From assembly GCF_003428875.1 (NCBI RefSeq), contig NZ_QQRS01000005.1, positions 62,001 to 126,000 on the forward strand: 64,000 bases of DNA. Direction: 5' to 3'. Below, one piece after another: positions 18,191-26,466 of this stretch; position 1 is the first letter of the stretch; each line of letters begins with the position of its first letter. The stretch is from Planomicrobium okeanokoites (GTDB lineage Bacteria; Bacillota; Bacilli; Bacillales_A; Planococcaceae). Below the pieces are notes generated by a model. That model saw nothing but the letters and a program-made list of their open reading frames with translations. It was not told the origin of the DNA and did no database searches. The position numbers were made by a program, and so were the translations under genes.

Positions 18191-18217
18191 AAGCCGCCTT
18201 TTTTGGCGGCTTTTTTC
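18191..18217 (+). terminator. intrinsic terminator after hemQ
   Basis: AAGCCGCC and GGCGGCTT pair around a T-loop, followed by TTTTTT. Confidence 0.92.
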
Positions 18218-18280
18218 GTGGGGGTTTATTTTTGAGGAGGGCGGCGGAGATTTTTTCGTGAAAATTAAACAGAAATTTTC

Positions 18281-18388
18281 TGACCGCACCTCATAATGAG
18301 ATTTCCGCACCTTCTAGCCGATTTTCCGCACCTCAAATGTCTTTTTCCGCACCTCAGAAGCAAATTTCCGCACCTCAATTTGTGCGGC
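18281..18388. repeat. array B: five 21-bp units with core TTTCCGCACCTC, closed by an inverted half-copy
   Basis: CCGCACC cores lie at 18284, 18305, 18326, 18347 and 18368, an exact 21-bp period. The first copy has diverged to CTGACCGCACCTC. The last core pairs with GTGCGG at 18383-18388, giving a CCGCAC/GTGCGG hairpin at the array end. It occupies the gap between hemQ and the next gene. Confidence 0.93.
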
Positions 18389-18497
18389 TAAAAATTATGG
18401 ATTTTATTGGTTAAATTAGCGCTTGAATCTCGGACTTTTCAAGACTGTTTCCACTCAAACACCAAATTTCGCTCTCTCTATTTCCATTTTTCTGGAT

Positions 18498-18575
18498 ACA
18501 CTGTCCGGAAACGACCATATACTGTCCGGAACCATTAATATACTGTCCGCAAATTAAAAATACTGTCCGCAGCGA
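18498..18575. repeat. array C: four 20-21-bp units with core ATACTGTCCGSA
   Basis: ACTGTCCG cores start at 18500, 18521, 18542 and 18562 (steps 21, 21, 20). The first two read TCCGGAA, the last two TCCGCA. The core is the reverse complement of the unit in array D at 47225-47320. The rest of the 563-bp gap from 18176 to 18738 shows no gene. Confidence 0.92.
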
Positions 18576-18738
18576 TTCCAATCCAATCCAAACCCCTGAT
18601 TACCTACAGTTTGCCCCGGCAAACTGCTTAGGTCCGTGAGCGCTGCGCCGCTCACTGCCAACTGTCATTTTTCTGCCATATTCAATTCGTTATTTTCTGA
18701 CATCTTTCGGTATACTAAAAGAAAAACGGGGTGTTTGT

Positions 18739-19770
18739 ATGTTCGTGATGCGTCAGACAAACTATGCAAAATGGGCTCTCTTTTTCCTTGTACTCGTGTT
18801 GGCCAGCAACTTCATCCTTTACCGATCTCCTCTGTCTTCAATGATCATTCCGGAGGAAGCATCTTTGCTGGTCCTTGGCTCACTGCTCGACTTCGCGGTG
18901 GTGGCGCCTTTGCTGCTGCTTGCCACATTCCGCCTGACCGCCAAACAGTTTATCGGCTTCGTCGCCGGCGGTTTCATCCTCGCGCGCCTGCTTGTGCCGT
19001 CACTCTATTTTGAGCCGTTCGCTGTTTTTTTCTATGTCGGCATTGGTTTGGAGGCACTGGTTTTATTCGCGGAAATTGCACTCCTTGGGCTATTGATCAT
19101 ACATATTCCGAAAATACACCGCTCGATGAAGAACCAGACGGGCAGCCCGCTCTTCACCTTATTCCCGGCAGTTTTCGAAAAAATAAAGCCGAATCCGCTC
19201 ATCGCCATCATCCTGTCAGAAGCCCTGGCATTCTATTATGCGCTGTTCAGCTGGAAAAAGAAGGCGCCTGAAGGGCCGGCGACGGTGTCGCTCCATAAAG
19301 ACAGCAGCGTCATCGCGATGAACATCATGCTGATCCATGCAGTGGTGATCGAAACCATCGGCCTCCACTGGTGGTTCCATGAAGAATCCCCGCAGCTGTC
19401 GTTGATTCTTTTGATACTTAACATTTATACCGTGGTTTATTTCCTCGGTGAAATCCAGGCAATCCGCTTGAATCCACTGACAATAAAAGACGGCAACCTG
19501 AACGTTTCGATCGGACTGAGCAAAAGAATCAGCGTGCCGCTGGAAGCTATCGAATCTGTCCGCTGGGGAGGTAAAGTGGATAATGAGGTTCTCGCGTTCA
19601 TGGCGAAGGATTTTGAAGAGCCTGTGCCGCAAGTTATCATTGATTTTAAAGCGCCGCAGCAAGCAACACTTTTCTATGGACGAACCAAATCGATTTCGCA
19701 AATCGCTTTGAAAGTGGATGATCCGGACAAATTAAGAGCATTATTGGAATCGAACATCGAGCAGACTTGA
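18739..19770 (+). CDS. polytopic membrane protein of unknown function with C-terminal soluble (possibly PH-like) domain
   Basis: I do not recognise this 343-residue protein. Residues about 10-130 and 150-240 contain seven or eight hydrophobic helices. From about residue 250 a soluble segment begins (NPLTIKDGNLNVSIGLSKRISVPLEAIESVRWGG) whose pattern of a bend followed by 'I...V' strands resembles bacterial PH domains. It starts at ATG 18739 behind GGGGTG; an in-frame ATG at 18748 is also possible. It is alone between arrays B/C and a terminator. Confidence 0.75.
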   Translation: MFVMRQTNYAKWALFFLVLVLASNFILYRSPLSSMIIPEEASLLVLGSLLDFAVVAPLLLLATFRLTAKQFIGFVAGGFILARLLVPSLYFEPFAVFFYVGIGLEALVLFAEIALLGLLIIHIPKIHRSMKNQTGSPLFTLFPAVFEKIKPNPLIAIILSEALAFYYALFSWKKKAPEGPATVSLHKDSSVIAMNIMLIHAVVIETIGLHWWFHEESPQLSLILLILNIYTVVYFLGEIQAIRLNPLTIKDGNLNVSIGLSKRISVPLEAIESVRWGGKVDNEVLAFMAKDFEEPVPQVIIDFKAPQQATLFYGRTKSISQIALKVDDPDKLRALLESNIEQT

Positions 19771-19800
19771 TTGGTTACACTAAACAAATATTTCCCCATC

Positions 19801-19837
19801 AAAAAAGCTGTCCGCATCTAACCCACGGACAGCTTTT
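19801..19837 (+). terminator. bidirectional intrinsic terminator
   Basis: AAAAGCTGTCCG pairs with CGGACAGCTTTT; it serves both the plus-strand membrane gene and the convergent ywdK operon. Confidence 0.88.
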
Positions 19838-19844
19838 CCAATTC

Positions 19845-20222
19845 TTATAATGCTTTCATCGCAGCGATGATCAGCATGATCCAGCCAGCTATGAATGCTA
19901 CACCGCCGATTGGCGTGATGGCACCGAGGATGCTGATGCCAGTCAAACTTAAAACATACAGGCTCCCTGAAAAAATGACGATGCCAGCAAGCATCAGATA
20001 ACCTGCCCAGCTCAATGATCCCAGTGGACCGAGCAACGCCGAACTCATCAATATGGCAACAGCCACCAGCCCGATTGAATGGAACATCTGGTACTGGACA
20101 GCTGTTTGCCAAGTGTCCAAATATTTATCAGCGACGCGGCCTTCCAGCATATGCGCGCCGAATGCGCCGAACGTTACGCTCAGTAATGCGTTGACAGCTC
20201 CGGCAATCAAGAAAAATTTCAT
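19845..20222 (-). CDS. ywdK: DUF423 family membrane protein (YwdK-like)
   Basis: The 125-residue protein has four hydrophobic helices. The N-terminal block ALLSVTFGAFGAHML and PIGGVAFIAGWIMLI are characteristic of DUF423, to which B. subtilis YwdK belongs. The function is unknown. It is the last gene of a minus-strand run (DUF4230, ung, ywdI, ywdK), as in the ung neighbourhood of Bacillus. Confidence 0.9.
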   Translation of the reverse strand: MKFFLIAGAVNALLSVTFGAFGAHMLEGRVADKYLDTWQTAVQYQMFHSIGLVAVAILMSSALLGPLGSLSWAGYLMLAGIVIFSGSLYVLSLTGISILGAITPIGGVAFIAGWIMLIIAAMKAL

Positions 20223-20241
20223 GCTCTATTCCTCATTCCCA

Positions 20242-20505
20242 TTAAAATTCAAAAAGTGAATCACCGTTCGCTCCGTCTTCTTCCAGTTTCTTTTCAGACA
20301 GTACAGGCTGCGGCGCGGGGGACGCTGACAACGGAATCGCGCGCGGTGCCGGGGCAGCGGACTGCTGGTCATCAGTTTCAAGCAGCAGGTCGCATAGCGC
20401 ACGGATTGCCGCCACAGATTCGCGCATCTTTGCGTAATCGCCTGAACGGGCCTGACGCGCATGCTTTTCAATTTCAGTAATGACACGTTCCTGTCCAATC
20501 GCCAT
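20242..20505 (-). CDS. ywdI: YwdI family (DUF5327) protein
   Basis: The 87-residue protein has an N-terminal helical segment AIGQERVITEIEKHARQA followed by a low-complexity Ala/Pro-rich linker and an acidic C-terminus. It matches the small YwdI-type proteins found next to ung. The start at 20505 has GAAGGGGG upstream, better placed than the upstream ATG at 20529. Function unknown. Confidence 0.8.
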   Translation of the reverse strand: MAIGQERVITEIEKHARQARSGDYAKMRESVAAIRALCDLLLETDDQQSAAPAPRAIPLSASPAPQPVLSEKKLEEDGANGDSLFEF

Positions 20506-20565
20506 TTTAAATCCCCCTTCCTTTTTCATATCGTCCTTTATTTTAACACGCTCGCCTTGAGCACG

Positions 20566-21240
20566 TCAGTCCAAACAGAAATCAATCGGCTCTTCGCCGC
20601 GCTTTTGTAACAGGCTGTTCACTTTTGAGAAAGGCTTGCTGCCGAAAAAGCCGCGGCTTGCACTGAACGGACTCGGATGCGGCGCTTCGATGACATCATG
20701 GCGCTCCAAATCGATCAGCCCTTTTTTCGTCTGTGCCGGCTTGCCCCATAAAACGAAGATTACCGGTTCCTTGCGAGCTGACAATTTGCGGATCACTTCA
20801 TCCGTGAATTCTTCCCAGCCTTTCCCCCGGTGGGAATTGGCGTCCCCTTTCCGAACCGTTAAAACGGTGTTCAGCATCATGACGCCCTGATCGGCCCATT
20901 TGGTCAACGTGCCATCAGAAGGCTGTTCGCAACCGATGTCATCGTTCAGTTCCTTAAATATATTGCGCAGACTCGGCGGAATCCTGACGCCGGGTTTGAC
21001 TGAAAAGCTCAAACCATGCGCCTGCCCCTGACCGTGGTAAGGATCCTGTCCAAGAATGACAACTTTAACGTCTTTGAAAGGCGTATGTTCAAATGCCGAC
21101 CAGATTTCATCTTGCGGTGGATAAACGGTTTCATTGGCATACTGTTCTTTCAGAAACTCACGAAGTTCTTTGTAATAAGGTTTATCAAATTCCTCCCCGA
21201 CTACATCCTGCCAATCGTTGGATAAGATTTTTTTTGCCAT
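20566..21240 (-). CDS. ung: uracil-DNA glycosylase, family 1
   Basis: The 224-residue base-excision-repair enzyme removes uracil from DNA. VVILGQDPYHG (Asp at about residue 66) is the water-activating motif, and PHPSPFSASRGF is the minor-groove His loop. The ATG at 21240 is chosen because GGAG lies 8 nt upstream; two closer upstream starts are poorly spaced. It lies 12 bp after the DUF4230 gene in the same operon. Confidence 0.97.
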   Translation of the reverse strand: MAKKILSNDWQDVVGEEFDKPYYKELREFLKEQYANETVYPPQDEIWSAFEHTPFKDVKVVILGQDPYHGQGQAHGLSFSVKPGVRIPPSLRNIFKELNDDIGCEQPSDGTLTKWADQGVMMLNTVLTVRKGDANSHRGKGWEEFTDEVIRKLSARKEPVIFVLWGKPAQTKKGLIDLERHDVIEAPHPSPFSASRGFFGSKPFSKVNSLLQKRGEEPIDFCLD

Positions 21241-21252
21241 GACCATCACTCC

Positions 21253-21975
21253 TTAGTTTTCAAACTCTACCGTTACATCATAGTCCACCAATTGGAACAT
21301 TTCTTCAACCGACCGCGCTGCATTCGTTTCCGCCAGCTCCAGCACGCCCTGGCCGCGGGTTTCTTCGAGCATCATCTGTTTGGCCTCTTCAGCGAGTTCG
21401 TAGGCTTCGGGGAAATCTCTCCCTCCGCTTAACAGACCTTCATTCGTATAAATCTCCACTTTATCCATGAACAACTCAGGACCGCCCAGGAAATCTGCGT
21501 TCGGCAATGTCAGCGTCGCGGTTTTCGCTTCTTCATCCACTTCGATATCATCTTCCGTAATTTGCGAGAAATCGATTCCCGCGCGGACAGAGCCAGGGAT
21601 TACGACAAGCAGCTCGCGTTTCGTCCCTGGAATATCCAATCCGATATCCTGCCCGAATATCTGGTTGTCTTCCCGTTTGATGATGACTTTTGAGTAGGCT
21701 TCGGCGGTCGATAGTTCGTTGAGATCCTGCATTCTTTCAAGAAAAGCGCTTTTGCTTTCAGTTGCTGTGCTGCCCTGTGAGATCATCCACCAGGTGCCGA
21801 GCGGCAATGCGACCAATAAAAGCAGAGCTATCAGAAGTAATACGAGAAACGAATTACGGAAAACGCCCATCATCACTTTCATTGATTTCCAGAATCCCGA
21901 TTCTTCGGTCCCTTTTTTGCCTTTCATCTCTTCGAGCAAGCGTTCCATTTCCGTGATTTTCGGATCCTTCGCCAA
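21253..21975 (-). CDS. DUF4230 domain-containing membrane-anchored protein
   Basis: The 240-residue protein has a charged N-terminus, one transmembrane helix at about residues 40-65, and an extracytoplasmic domain. The block TKRELLVVIPGSVRAGIDFS followed by DIEVDEEAKTATLTLPNA is the DUF4230 pattern. Function unknown. It is the first gene of the run leading to ung and ywdK. Confidence 0.82.
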   Translation of the reverse strand: MAKDPKITEMERLLEEMKGKKGTEESGFWKSMKVMMGVFRNSFLVLLLIALLLLVALPLGTWWMISQGSTATESKSAFLERMQDLNELSTAEAYSKVIIKREDNQIFGQDIGLDIPGTKRELLVVIPGSVRAGIDFSQITEDDIEVDEEAKTATLTLPNADFLGGPELFMDKVEIYTNEGLLSGGRDFPEAYELAEEAKQMMLEETRGQGVLELAETNAARSVEEMFQLVDYDVTVEFEN

Positions 21976-22047
21976 TTAACATCCCTCTTTCTATTTTTTT
22001 TCAGCTGATTGTCGTGTTACGATATTTCTATAAAAGGAGCGTTGCCC

Positions 22048-22302
22048 ATGGCTGAATGGCTTAATAAAATCAAAACCGTTTCCTCAACCAAAGGCGAATC
22101 TGCGCCTGAAAGCGCAAAAAGCGCAGGTGTTGGCTGTCTTGCTGTCGTAATTGCAATTGCTACCATTTTAACATTCCTGATAGCATTTGGTCTTTTCAGA
22201 AGCGGCCACTGGATCATGGGAAGCTTCGCTTTATTGTTTGCGGCAATCGGCGCTCTCACTTCAGTACTGCTGCTATGGCCTCAAAAGCCCAATAGATTGT
22301 AA
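22048..22302 (+). CDS. small two-helix membrane protein, unknown
   Basis: The 84-residue protein has two hydrophobic segments (about residues 28-48 and 55-75). AAAAGGAG precedes the ATG at 22048 by 9 nt; a longer frame to 22009 lacks a site. It is divergent from the DUF4230 gene and 63 bp before pdxK. I recognise no family. Confidence 0.7.
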   Translation: MAEWLNKIKTVSSTKGESAPESAKSAGVGCLAVVIAIATILTFLIAFGLFRSGHWIMGSFALLFAAIGALTSVLLLWPQKPNRL

Positions 22303-22365
22303 AAGCAGAGCTTTTTGTTAAAATGAAACATAGCAAACATTCTATCTATTAAAGGGGTTATATAC

Positions 22366-23199
22366 ATGTCACTCAAAAAGACTTTAACAATTGCAGGATC
22401 CGATACATCCGGCGGTGCCGGCATCCAGGCTGACCTCAAAACTTTCCAGGAGCATGGAACATACGGTATGAACGCTTTGACGGTCATCGTCACCATGGAC
22501 CCGAATAATAATTGGAGCCACGGTGTCCACCCGATTCCGGTTGATACTTTAAAAACGCAAATGACCACTGCTTTTTCCACAGGCATTGACGCGTTGAAAA
22601 CCGGCATGCTGCCGACTGCTGAAATCATCCAGGCAGCGGGAGAAGCGATTGCCGCTTCCGGCATCAAAGATGTTGTCATCGACCCGGTTATGGCATGCAA
22701 AGGCGAAGCGGAAGTCATGTTCCCAGAAAATGTCGATGCCATGATCAAGTATTTATTGCCATACGCAAAAGTCGTTACACCAAACCTTGTCGAAGCTGGC
22801 GAATTATCACGCCTTGGCCGGATAAGTACGGTCGAAGAAATGCAGGCGGCCGCTGAAAAAATCCATGAAAACGGCGCTAAATTCGTGGTTGTTAAAGGCG
22901 GCAAACAATTGAAGCATGAAAAAGCGGCAGATTTGCTGTACGACGGTGAGAAGCATTATTTGCTGACTGCACCGAAGACAGATACGAACTACAACCACGG
23001 CGCAGGCTGTACATTCGCCGCTGCCATCACAGCCAATATCGCTAACGGGCAATCTGTGAAGGATGCCGTATTGAACGCTAAAATTTTCGTCTCGGCTGCC
23101 ATCGAACATGGCTGGAAGCTGAACGAATACGTTGGCCCCGTCATGCACGGCGCTGCCAATAAATTCCCGAAAACAGAAGTGGAAGTAGTGGAATTGTAA
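22366..23199 (+). CDS. pdxK: pyridoxine/pyridoxal/pyridoxamine kinase (ThiD-like ribokinase fold)
   Basis: The 277-residue ribokinase-family enzyme carries AGSDTSGGAGIQADLKTFQ at the N-terminus and the anion-hole motif NYNHGAGCTFAAAITANIA at the C-terminus, with the catalytic Asp replaced in pattern by GAGC-T as in the Bacillus PdxK/ThiD group. It phosphorylates B6 vitamers; a hydroxymethylpyrimidine kinase role is the alternative. It is followed by a shared terminator. Confidence 0.88.
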   Translation: MSLKKTLTIAGSDTSGGAGIQADLKTFQEHGTYGMNALTVIVTMDPNNNWSHGVHPIPVDTLKTQMTTAFSTGIDALKTGMLPTAEIIQAAGEAIAASGIKDVVIDPVMACKGEAEVMFPENVDAMIKYLLPYAKVVTPNLVEAGELSRLGRISTVEEMQAAAEKIHENGAKFVVVKGGKQLKHEKAADLLYDGEKHYLLTAPKTDTNYNHGAGCTFAAAITANIANGQSVKDAVLNAKIFVSAAIEHGWKLNEYVGPVMHGAANKFPKTEVEVVEL

Positions 23200-23218
23200 T
23201 TTCCTGATTTCACACATG

Positions 23219-23256
23219 AAAAAGGAGGACGCTGAAAAATGCGTCCTCCTTTTTTA
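23219..23256 (+). terminator. bidirectional intrinsic terminator
   Basis: AAAGGAGGACGC pairs with GCGTCCTCCTTT and is followed by T-runs on both strands; it closes pdxK and the convergent GNAT gene. Confidence 0.92.
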
Positions 23257-24144
23257 TTCCTGCAACTCTTTTTTCATAAACACCTGCGAAATATTCTTTT
23301 CAAACCCTCTGTCCCGAAGGACCTTATAAGTTGCAGCATTTGCGGTTACCGGAACATTGACCGCTGTCCGGCTGATTGGATCTGCGAAATTTTCAAAGAC
23401 GCTGTTTAAAAGTGCATTTGTAATTTCTTCCCGCTCCATCTTATCAGGCGCCGTTTCGCATTGATACAGAATTGTTCGGGTATGATTCCCCTGCTCATCG
23501 GTCAGTTTCCTGAAAAACGCATAACCGGCGGCTCTCCCTTCATCATTGAAGGCGATCATCCCTTCACCGTCCCGAACGCTTTGCCACTGGGTCTGCCACG
23601 GAAAATCACCACGGTAAAATGGCAGCCGTCCGATTTCTTCCGGATCCGCTTTTCGGATATTATATTCTCTTGTGTCACTTGGTACTTTCCTTTCAACCGC
23701 GCCGTCCAGCTTCATGAAATGAAGTTCATCCACAATTTCATAACCCAGTTTTTTATATAATTCGATTGCTTTTTCATTGCCTGAGATCGCTTCAAGAGTC
23801 GCCACTTCAACATCCTGTTCGTTCAGGATTTGAAGCGTCTTTTCCATTAACAGCTTGCCGACCCCTTTTTTGCGCCAGGACATTGCGACCCCCGTGCCGC
23901 CGTTCCAGCCAATTTTTCTGCCTGCTGATTCCCGTGTTCCGTTAAGCACAAGGCCCACAGGTTCCTCGCCGTCGAACGCCACGACGGACAAGTCTCCTGA
24001 AAGGCCTTCCTGATCCATTCTCTTTTTAAAAGCTTCGGGTGTTGTCGTCATATCAAAATGATAGCCTTCAAACCCTTTATTCCATGCTTCCACCCCTTGT
24101 TCAATCGTGCATTCTGACAACCTTCTGATTTCTACCACGTTCAT
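23254..24144 (-). CDS. GNAT family N-acetyltransferase, two tandem GNAT-like halves
   Basis: The 296-residue protein has a complete N-terminal GNAT domain (about residues 5-150) with the acetyl-CoA loop RKKGVGKLLMEKTL and the NEKAIELYKKLGYEI block. The second half has the same fold pattern without a clear CoA loop. Such tandem proteins act on unknown small molecules or proteins. The ATG at 24144 lies very close to AAAGGGG; a GTG at 24138 has better spacing. Confidence 0.82.
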   Translation of the reverse strand: MNVVEIRRLSECTIEQGVEAWNKGFEGYHFDMTTTPEAFKKRMDQEGLSGDLSVVAFDGEEPVGLVLNGTRESAGRKIGWNGGTGVAMSWRKKGVGKLLMEKTLQILNEQDVEVATLEAISGNEKAIELYKKLGYEIVDELHFMKLDGAVERKVPSDTREYNIRKADPEEIGRLPFYRGDFPWQTQWQSVRDGEGMIAFNDEGRAAGYAFFRKLTDEQGNHTRTILYQCETAPDKMEREEITNALLNSVFENFADPISRTAVNVPVTANAATYKVLRDRGFEKNISQVFMKKELQE

Positions 24145-24227
24145 ATCCCCTTTGTTTCGATTCTTTTCATTTTAAATAAATTCGCTGCGATCCTTAAAAG
24201 TTCCTTCTTCCAAAACACTATCTTGTT

Positions 24228-24283
24228 TTACAAAGTAGTTGACTCTGGTTTCGGCGTTATGCTATATTGTATTACAAAGTAGT
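24228..24283 (+). promoter_or_regulatory. padR promoter flanked by direct repeats, candidate PadR operator
   Basis: The promoter TTGACT-18-TATATT (24239-24268) is bracketed by two identical 12-mers TTACAAAGTAGT at 24228-24239 and 24272-24283. The first overlaps the -35 box and the second lies just after the -10 box, which is the expected geometry for autorepression. Binding by the PadR protein is inferred. Confidence 0.6.
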
Positions 24284-24334
24284 AACATCACAGCTGAGTA
24301 TCTTGCTAAACAATATAGCGGAAGAGGTGAAGGA

Positions 24335-24658
24335 ATGTCATCCAGTCAGATGCTTAAAGGAATTCTCGATGGCTGCCTGCTGGCCATTATCAGCAAAGGC
24401 GAAACATATGGTTATGAGATGATTGAGAAACTGGAGCTTTACGGCTTCAGGATGGTCAGTGAAGGCAGTATTTATCCCGTACTCCTGAGGCTGCAAAAAG
24501 AAGGGTTCGTGAAATCGGTCATGAAAGAATCCCCCAGCGGGCCAAAGCGGAAATATTACACACTCACTCCAAGCGGTGAAAATGAATTTCATGAATTTAA
24601 AGAGCGCTGGGAAAGTCTATCTGAATCTGTCAACCGACTGGTAAAGGAGGAAATTTAA
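24335..24658 (+). CDS. PadR family transcriptional regulator
   Basis: The 107-residue winged-helix regulator shows the PadR signature LAIISKGETYGYEMIEKLE followed by GSIYPVLLRLQKEGFV and RKYYTLTPSG. Regulators of this type usually repress their own operon and respond to stress or toxic compounds. The start at 24335 is chosen behind AGAGGTGAAGG. It abuts the membrane-protein gene, and such PadR plus HAAS pairs are common in Firmicutes. Confidence 0.93.
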   Translation: MSSSQMLKGILDGCLLAIISKGETYGYEMIEKLELYGFRMVSEGSIYPVLLRLQKEGFVKSVMKESPSGPKRKYYTLTPSGENEFHEFKERWESLSESVNRLVKEEI

Positions 24659-25420
24659 ATGAGGTTATCAAAAGAAAGTGAAGAATTCATCGCCAACTTG
24701 AGGTTGTATTTAATGACTTCAGGAAAAAAAGATTCGGAGATCAAAGACATTGCAGAGGAATTGCGTGCACATCTTGAAGAAGCTGAAAGCCGCGGCAAAA
24801 ATTTGGACAGTGTTACAGGCGGGTCCCCAGAAGCATATATGAAAAATGTCAGCAGCGAGATGATCACAGATTTTTACGGGCTCATCAAATTCATGCCGAT
24901 GTTCATCCTTCTGTTAATCGCCTATTTCATCACCGGTTCAGCCATCAGAGGGGAACTGAGCTTCTCGTTATTGAAACTGGCCGCTTTTCCTCTGATCGGA
25001 GTGGCAAGCATCGCAGCATATATCGTCACTTTCCGAAAGATGGCAGTGAAAAAATGGTCCAAGAAAAAGGAATTTATCATCTTCATCAGCATTCAATTGA
25101 TTACGGTCGGATTGATGTCTGCTGTACTGTTACTTGATATCTTCTATTTCGAGCCGTTCTATATCCCATCCAGAGAAGTGATGTGGATCATTGCCGCCCT
25201 GGGAGTCCTTATTTTCATTATCGGGGCCATCTGGTCCAAAACTTGGATTACAATCATTCTTCCCCTGTTCTTGTTCGGCCCTGATTTTGTCATGAGTTTT
25301 ATGGACATTGATGAAATGACTGCTTTGTATGTAAGTATGGGAACTTTCGTAGGCGGTTTCGTCCTGTTTATGCTGTACTTGCTGATCCAAAATAAAAAAC
25401 AAAACCCTCGCTATTCGTGA
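24659..25420 (+). CDS. HAAS (DUF1700-like) domain membrane protein, PadR partner
   Basis: In this 253-residue protein residues about 1-60 form the helical HAAS-like segment (LRLYLMTSGKKDSEIKDIAEELRAHLEE in pattern), and about six membrane helices follow. Such proteins sit next to PadR regulators and are probably controlled by them; their cellular role is unclear. It starts one base after the padR stop, and its own last codons form the 5' arm of a terminator. Confidence 0.82.
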   Translation: MRLSKESEEFIANLRLYLMTSGKKDSEIKDIAEELRAHLEEAESRGKNLDSVTGGSPEAYMKNVSSEMITDFYGLIKFMPMFILLLIAYFITGSAIRGELSFSLLKLAAFPLIGVASIAAYIVTFRKMAVKKWSKKKEFIIFISIQLITVGLMSAVLLLDIFYFEPFYIPSREVMWIIAALGVLIFIIGAIWSKTWITIILPLFLFGPDFVMSFMDIDEMTALYVSMGTFVGGFVLFMLYLLIQNKKQNPRYS

Positions 25421-25431
25421 GGGTTTTGTTC
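25399..25431 (+). terminator. bidirectional intrinsic terminator
   Basis: CAAAACCCTCGC and GTGAGGGTTTTG pair; the stem overlaps the HAAS gene stop and also lies just beyond the convergent permease gene. Confidence 0.88.
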
Positions 25432-25446
25432 TGCCTAATTTTCATC

Positions 25447-26466
25447 TTACTTTTCAGCTTTTATCATTTCCTGCTCTTTGATCCTCACCATATTATTGCG
25501 TAGCTGCTCCCGGTTCCATTCGACTGCCGGTTCCTCGACTTTCGCTTTGCGCAATTTTTTAACTTTCGGATTTTTGGAACGCAGATAGCCTTCCATCATC
25601 ATCGACACGGCGAAAATCGTCAGGCCGATGAAAAGTACCGGGGCAAGCGGAAGCCAAGGGGCACTCTGAAGATAGCGGAAAGTTGATCCGAACAACCCTG
25701 CCCATTCATAGGAAATTGACATTGGCGGATCGCCGAACATCGGATCATAGCTGACCTTTGTTCCTCCCAGGAATAATTTCAGAAGACCAAGATGGGCAAA
25801 AACGATGAATGTCTCCATGACCTGCTGTCCATATAATACGGCGATTTTTTCCCGCATCTGCGGATACAGATGCTTACGGATGATACGCAACCGTCCGGCT
25901 CCGAGCGTTTTCGCCGCCAGGATGAATTCCTTATCACGCAGCAACGCGGCTTCATTGGCAATCAATATAGCAACGATCGGAACCGTCAACAACGCCATAA
26001 TAACAACTTGAATGCCGATCCGTTCCCAAATGGTATTTGTAAAACCTTCCTGCGGCATCCACAGGACTGGCGTCAAAACAAATGCTGCGAACAGCGTCAG
26101 CGGAATATAGTGCATCGAGTCGGCAAGGCTTGAAATCCATTTACGGTGCTTATCCAGATAGGTGCCCAGTATATAACCAAGCGGAACAGCGATCAGCATA
26201 CGCAATGCTCCTACCGCTAAAGCGGCAAGGATCGTATATTTTGCCCCAAGCATCAGCTTGCCGACAAGGTCATATCCGAATTCATCGGAGCCAAGCGGGA
26301 ATTGCCAATTCGGCGAGATTGGCGCGCCTTCCACCGCACGCCCGCCTTCCATGATGTAATAAATCTGGCGTGGAACATTACCCCAAATCCATTCATAGAC
26401 GAAACTGCCTGCAAGGAAGAAGGCGATAATGCTGAACCCAATAACGAAATAAGGCTGTTTCCACAT
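25447..26466 (-). CDS. ABC transporter permease, oligopeptide/nickel (OppC/DppC) type
   Basis: The 339-residue inner-membrane permease has about six helices. The N-terminal region with PLGSDEFGYDLVGKLMLGAKYT is the OppC/DppC marker. The EAA-type loop is seen as AKTLGAGRLRIIRKHLYPQM. It pairs with the adjacent OppB-type permease, but no binding protein or ATPase gene lies nearby. The substrate cannot be deduced. Confidence 0.85.
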   Translation of the reverse strand: MWKQPYFVIGFSIIAFFLAGSFVYEWIWGNVPRQIYYIMEGGRAVEGAPISPNWQFPLGSDEFGYDLVGKLMLGAKYTILAALAVGALRMLIAVPLGYILGTYLDKHRKWISSLADSMHYIPLTLFAAFVLTPVLWMPQEGFTNTIWERIGIQVVIMALLTVPIVAILIANEAALLRDKEFILAAKTLGAGRLRIIRKHLYPQMREKIAVLYGQQVMETFIVFAHLGLLKLFLGGTKVSYDPMFGDPPMSISYEWAGLFGSTFRYLQSAPWLPLAPVLFIGLTIFAVSMMMEGYLRSKNPKVKKLRKAKVEEPAVEWNREQLRNNMVRIKEQEMIKAEK

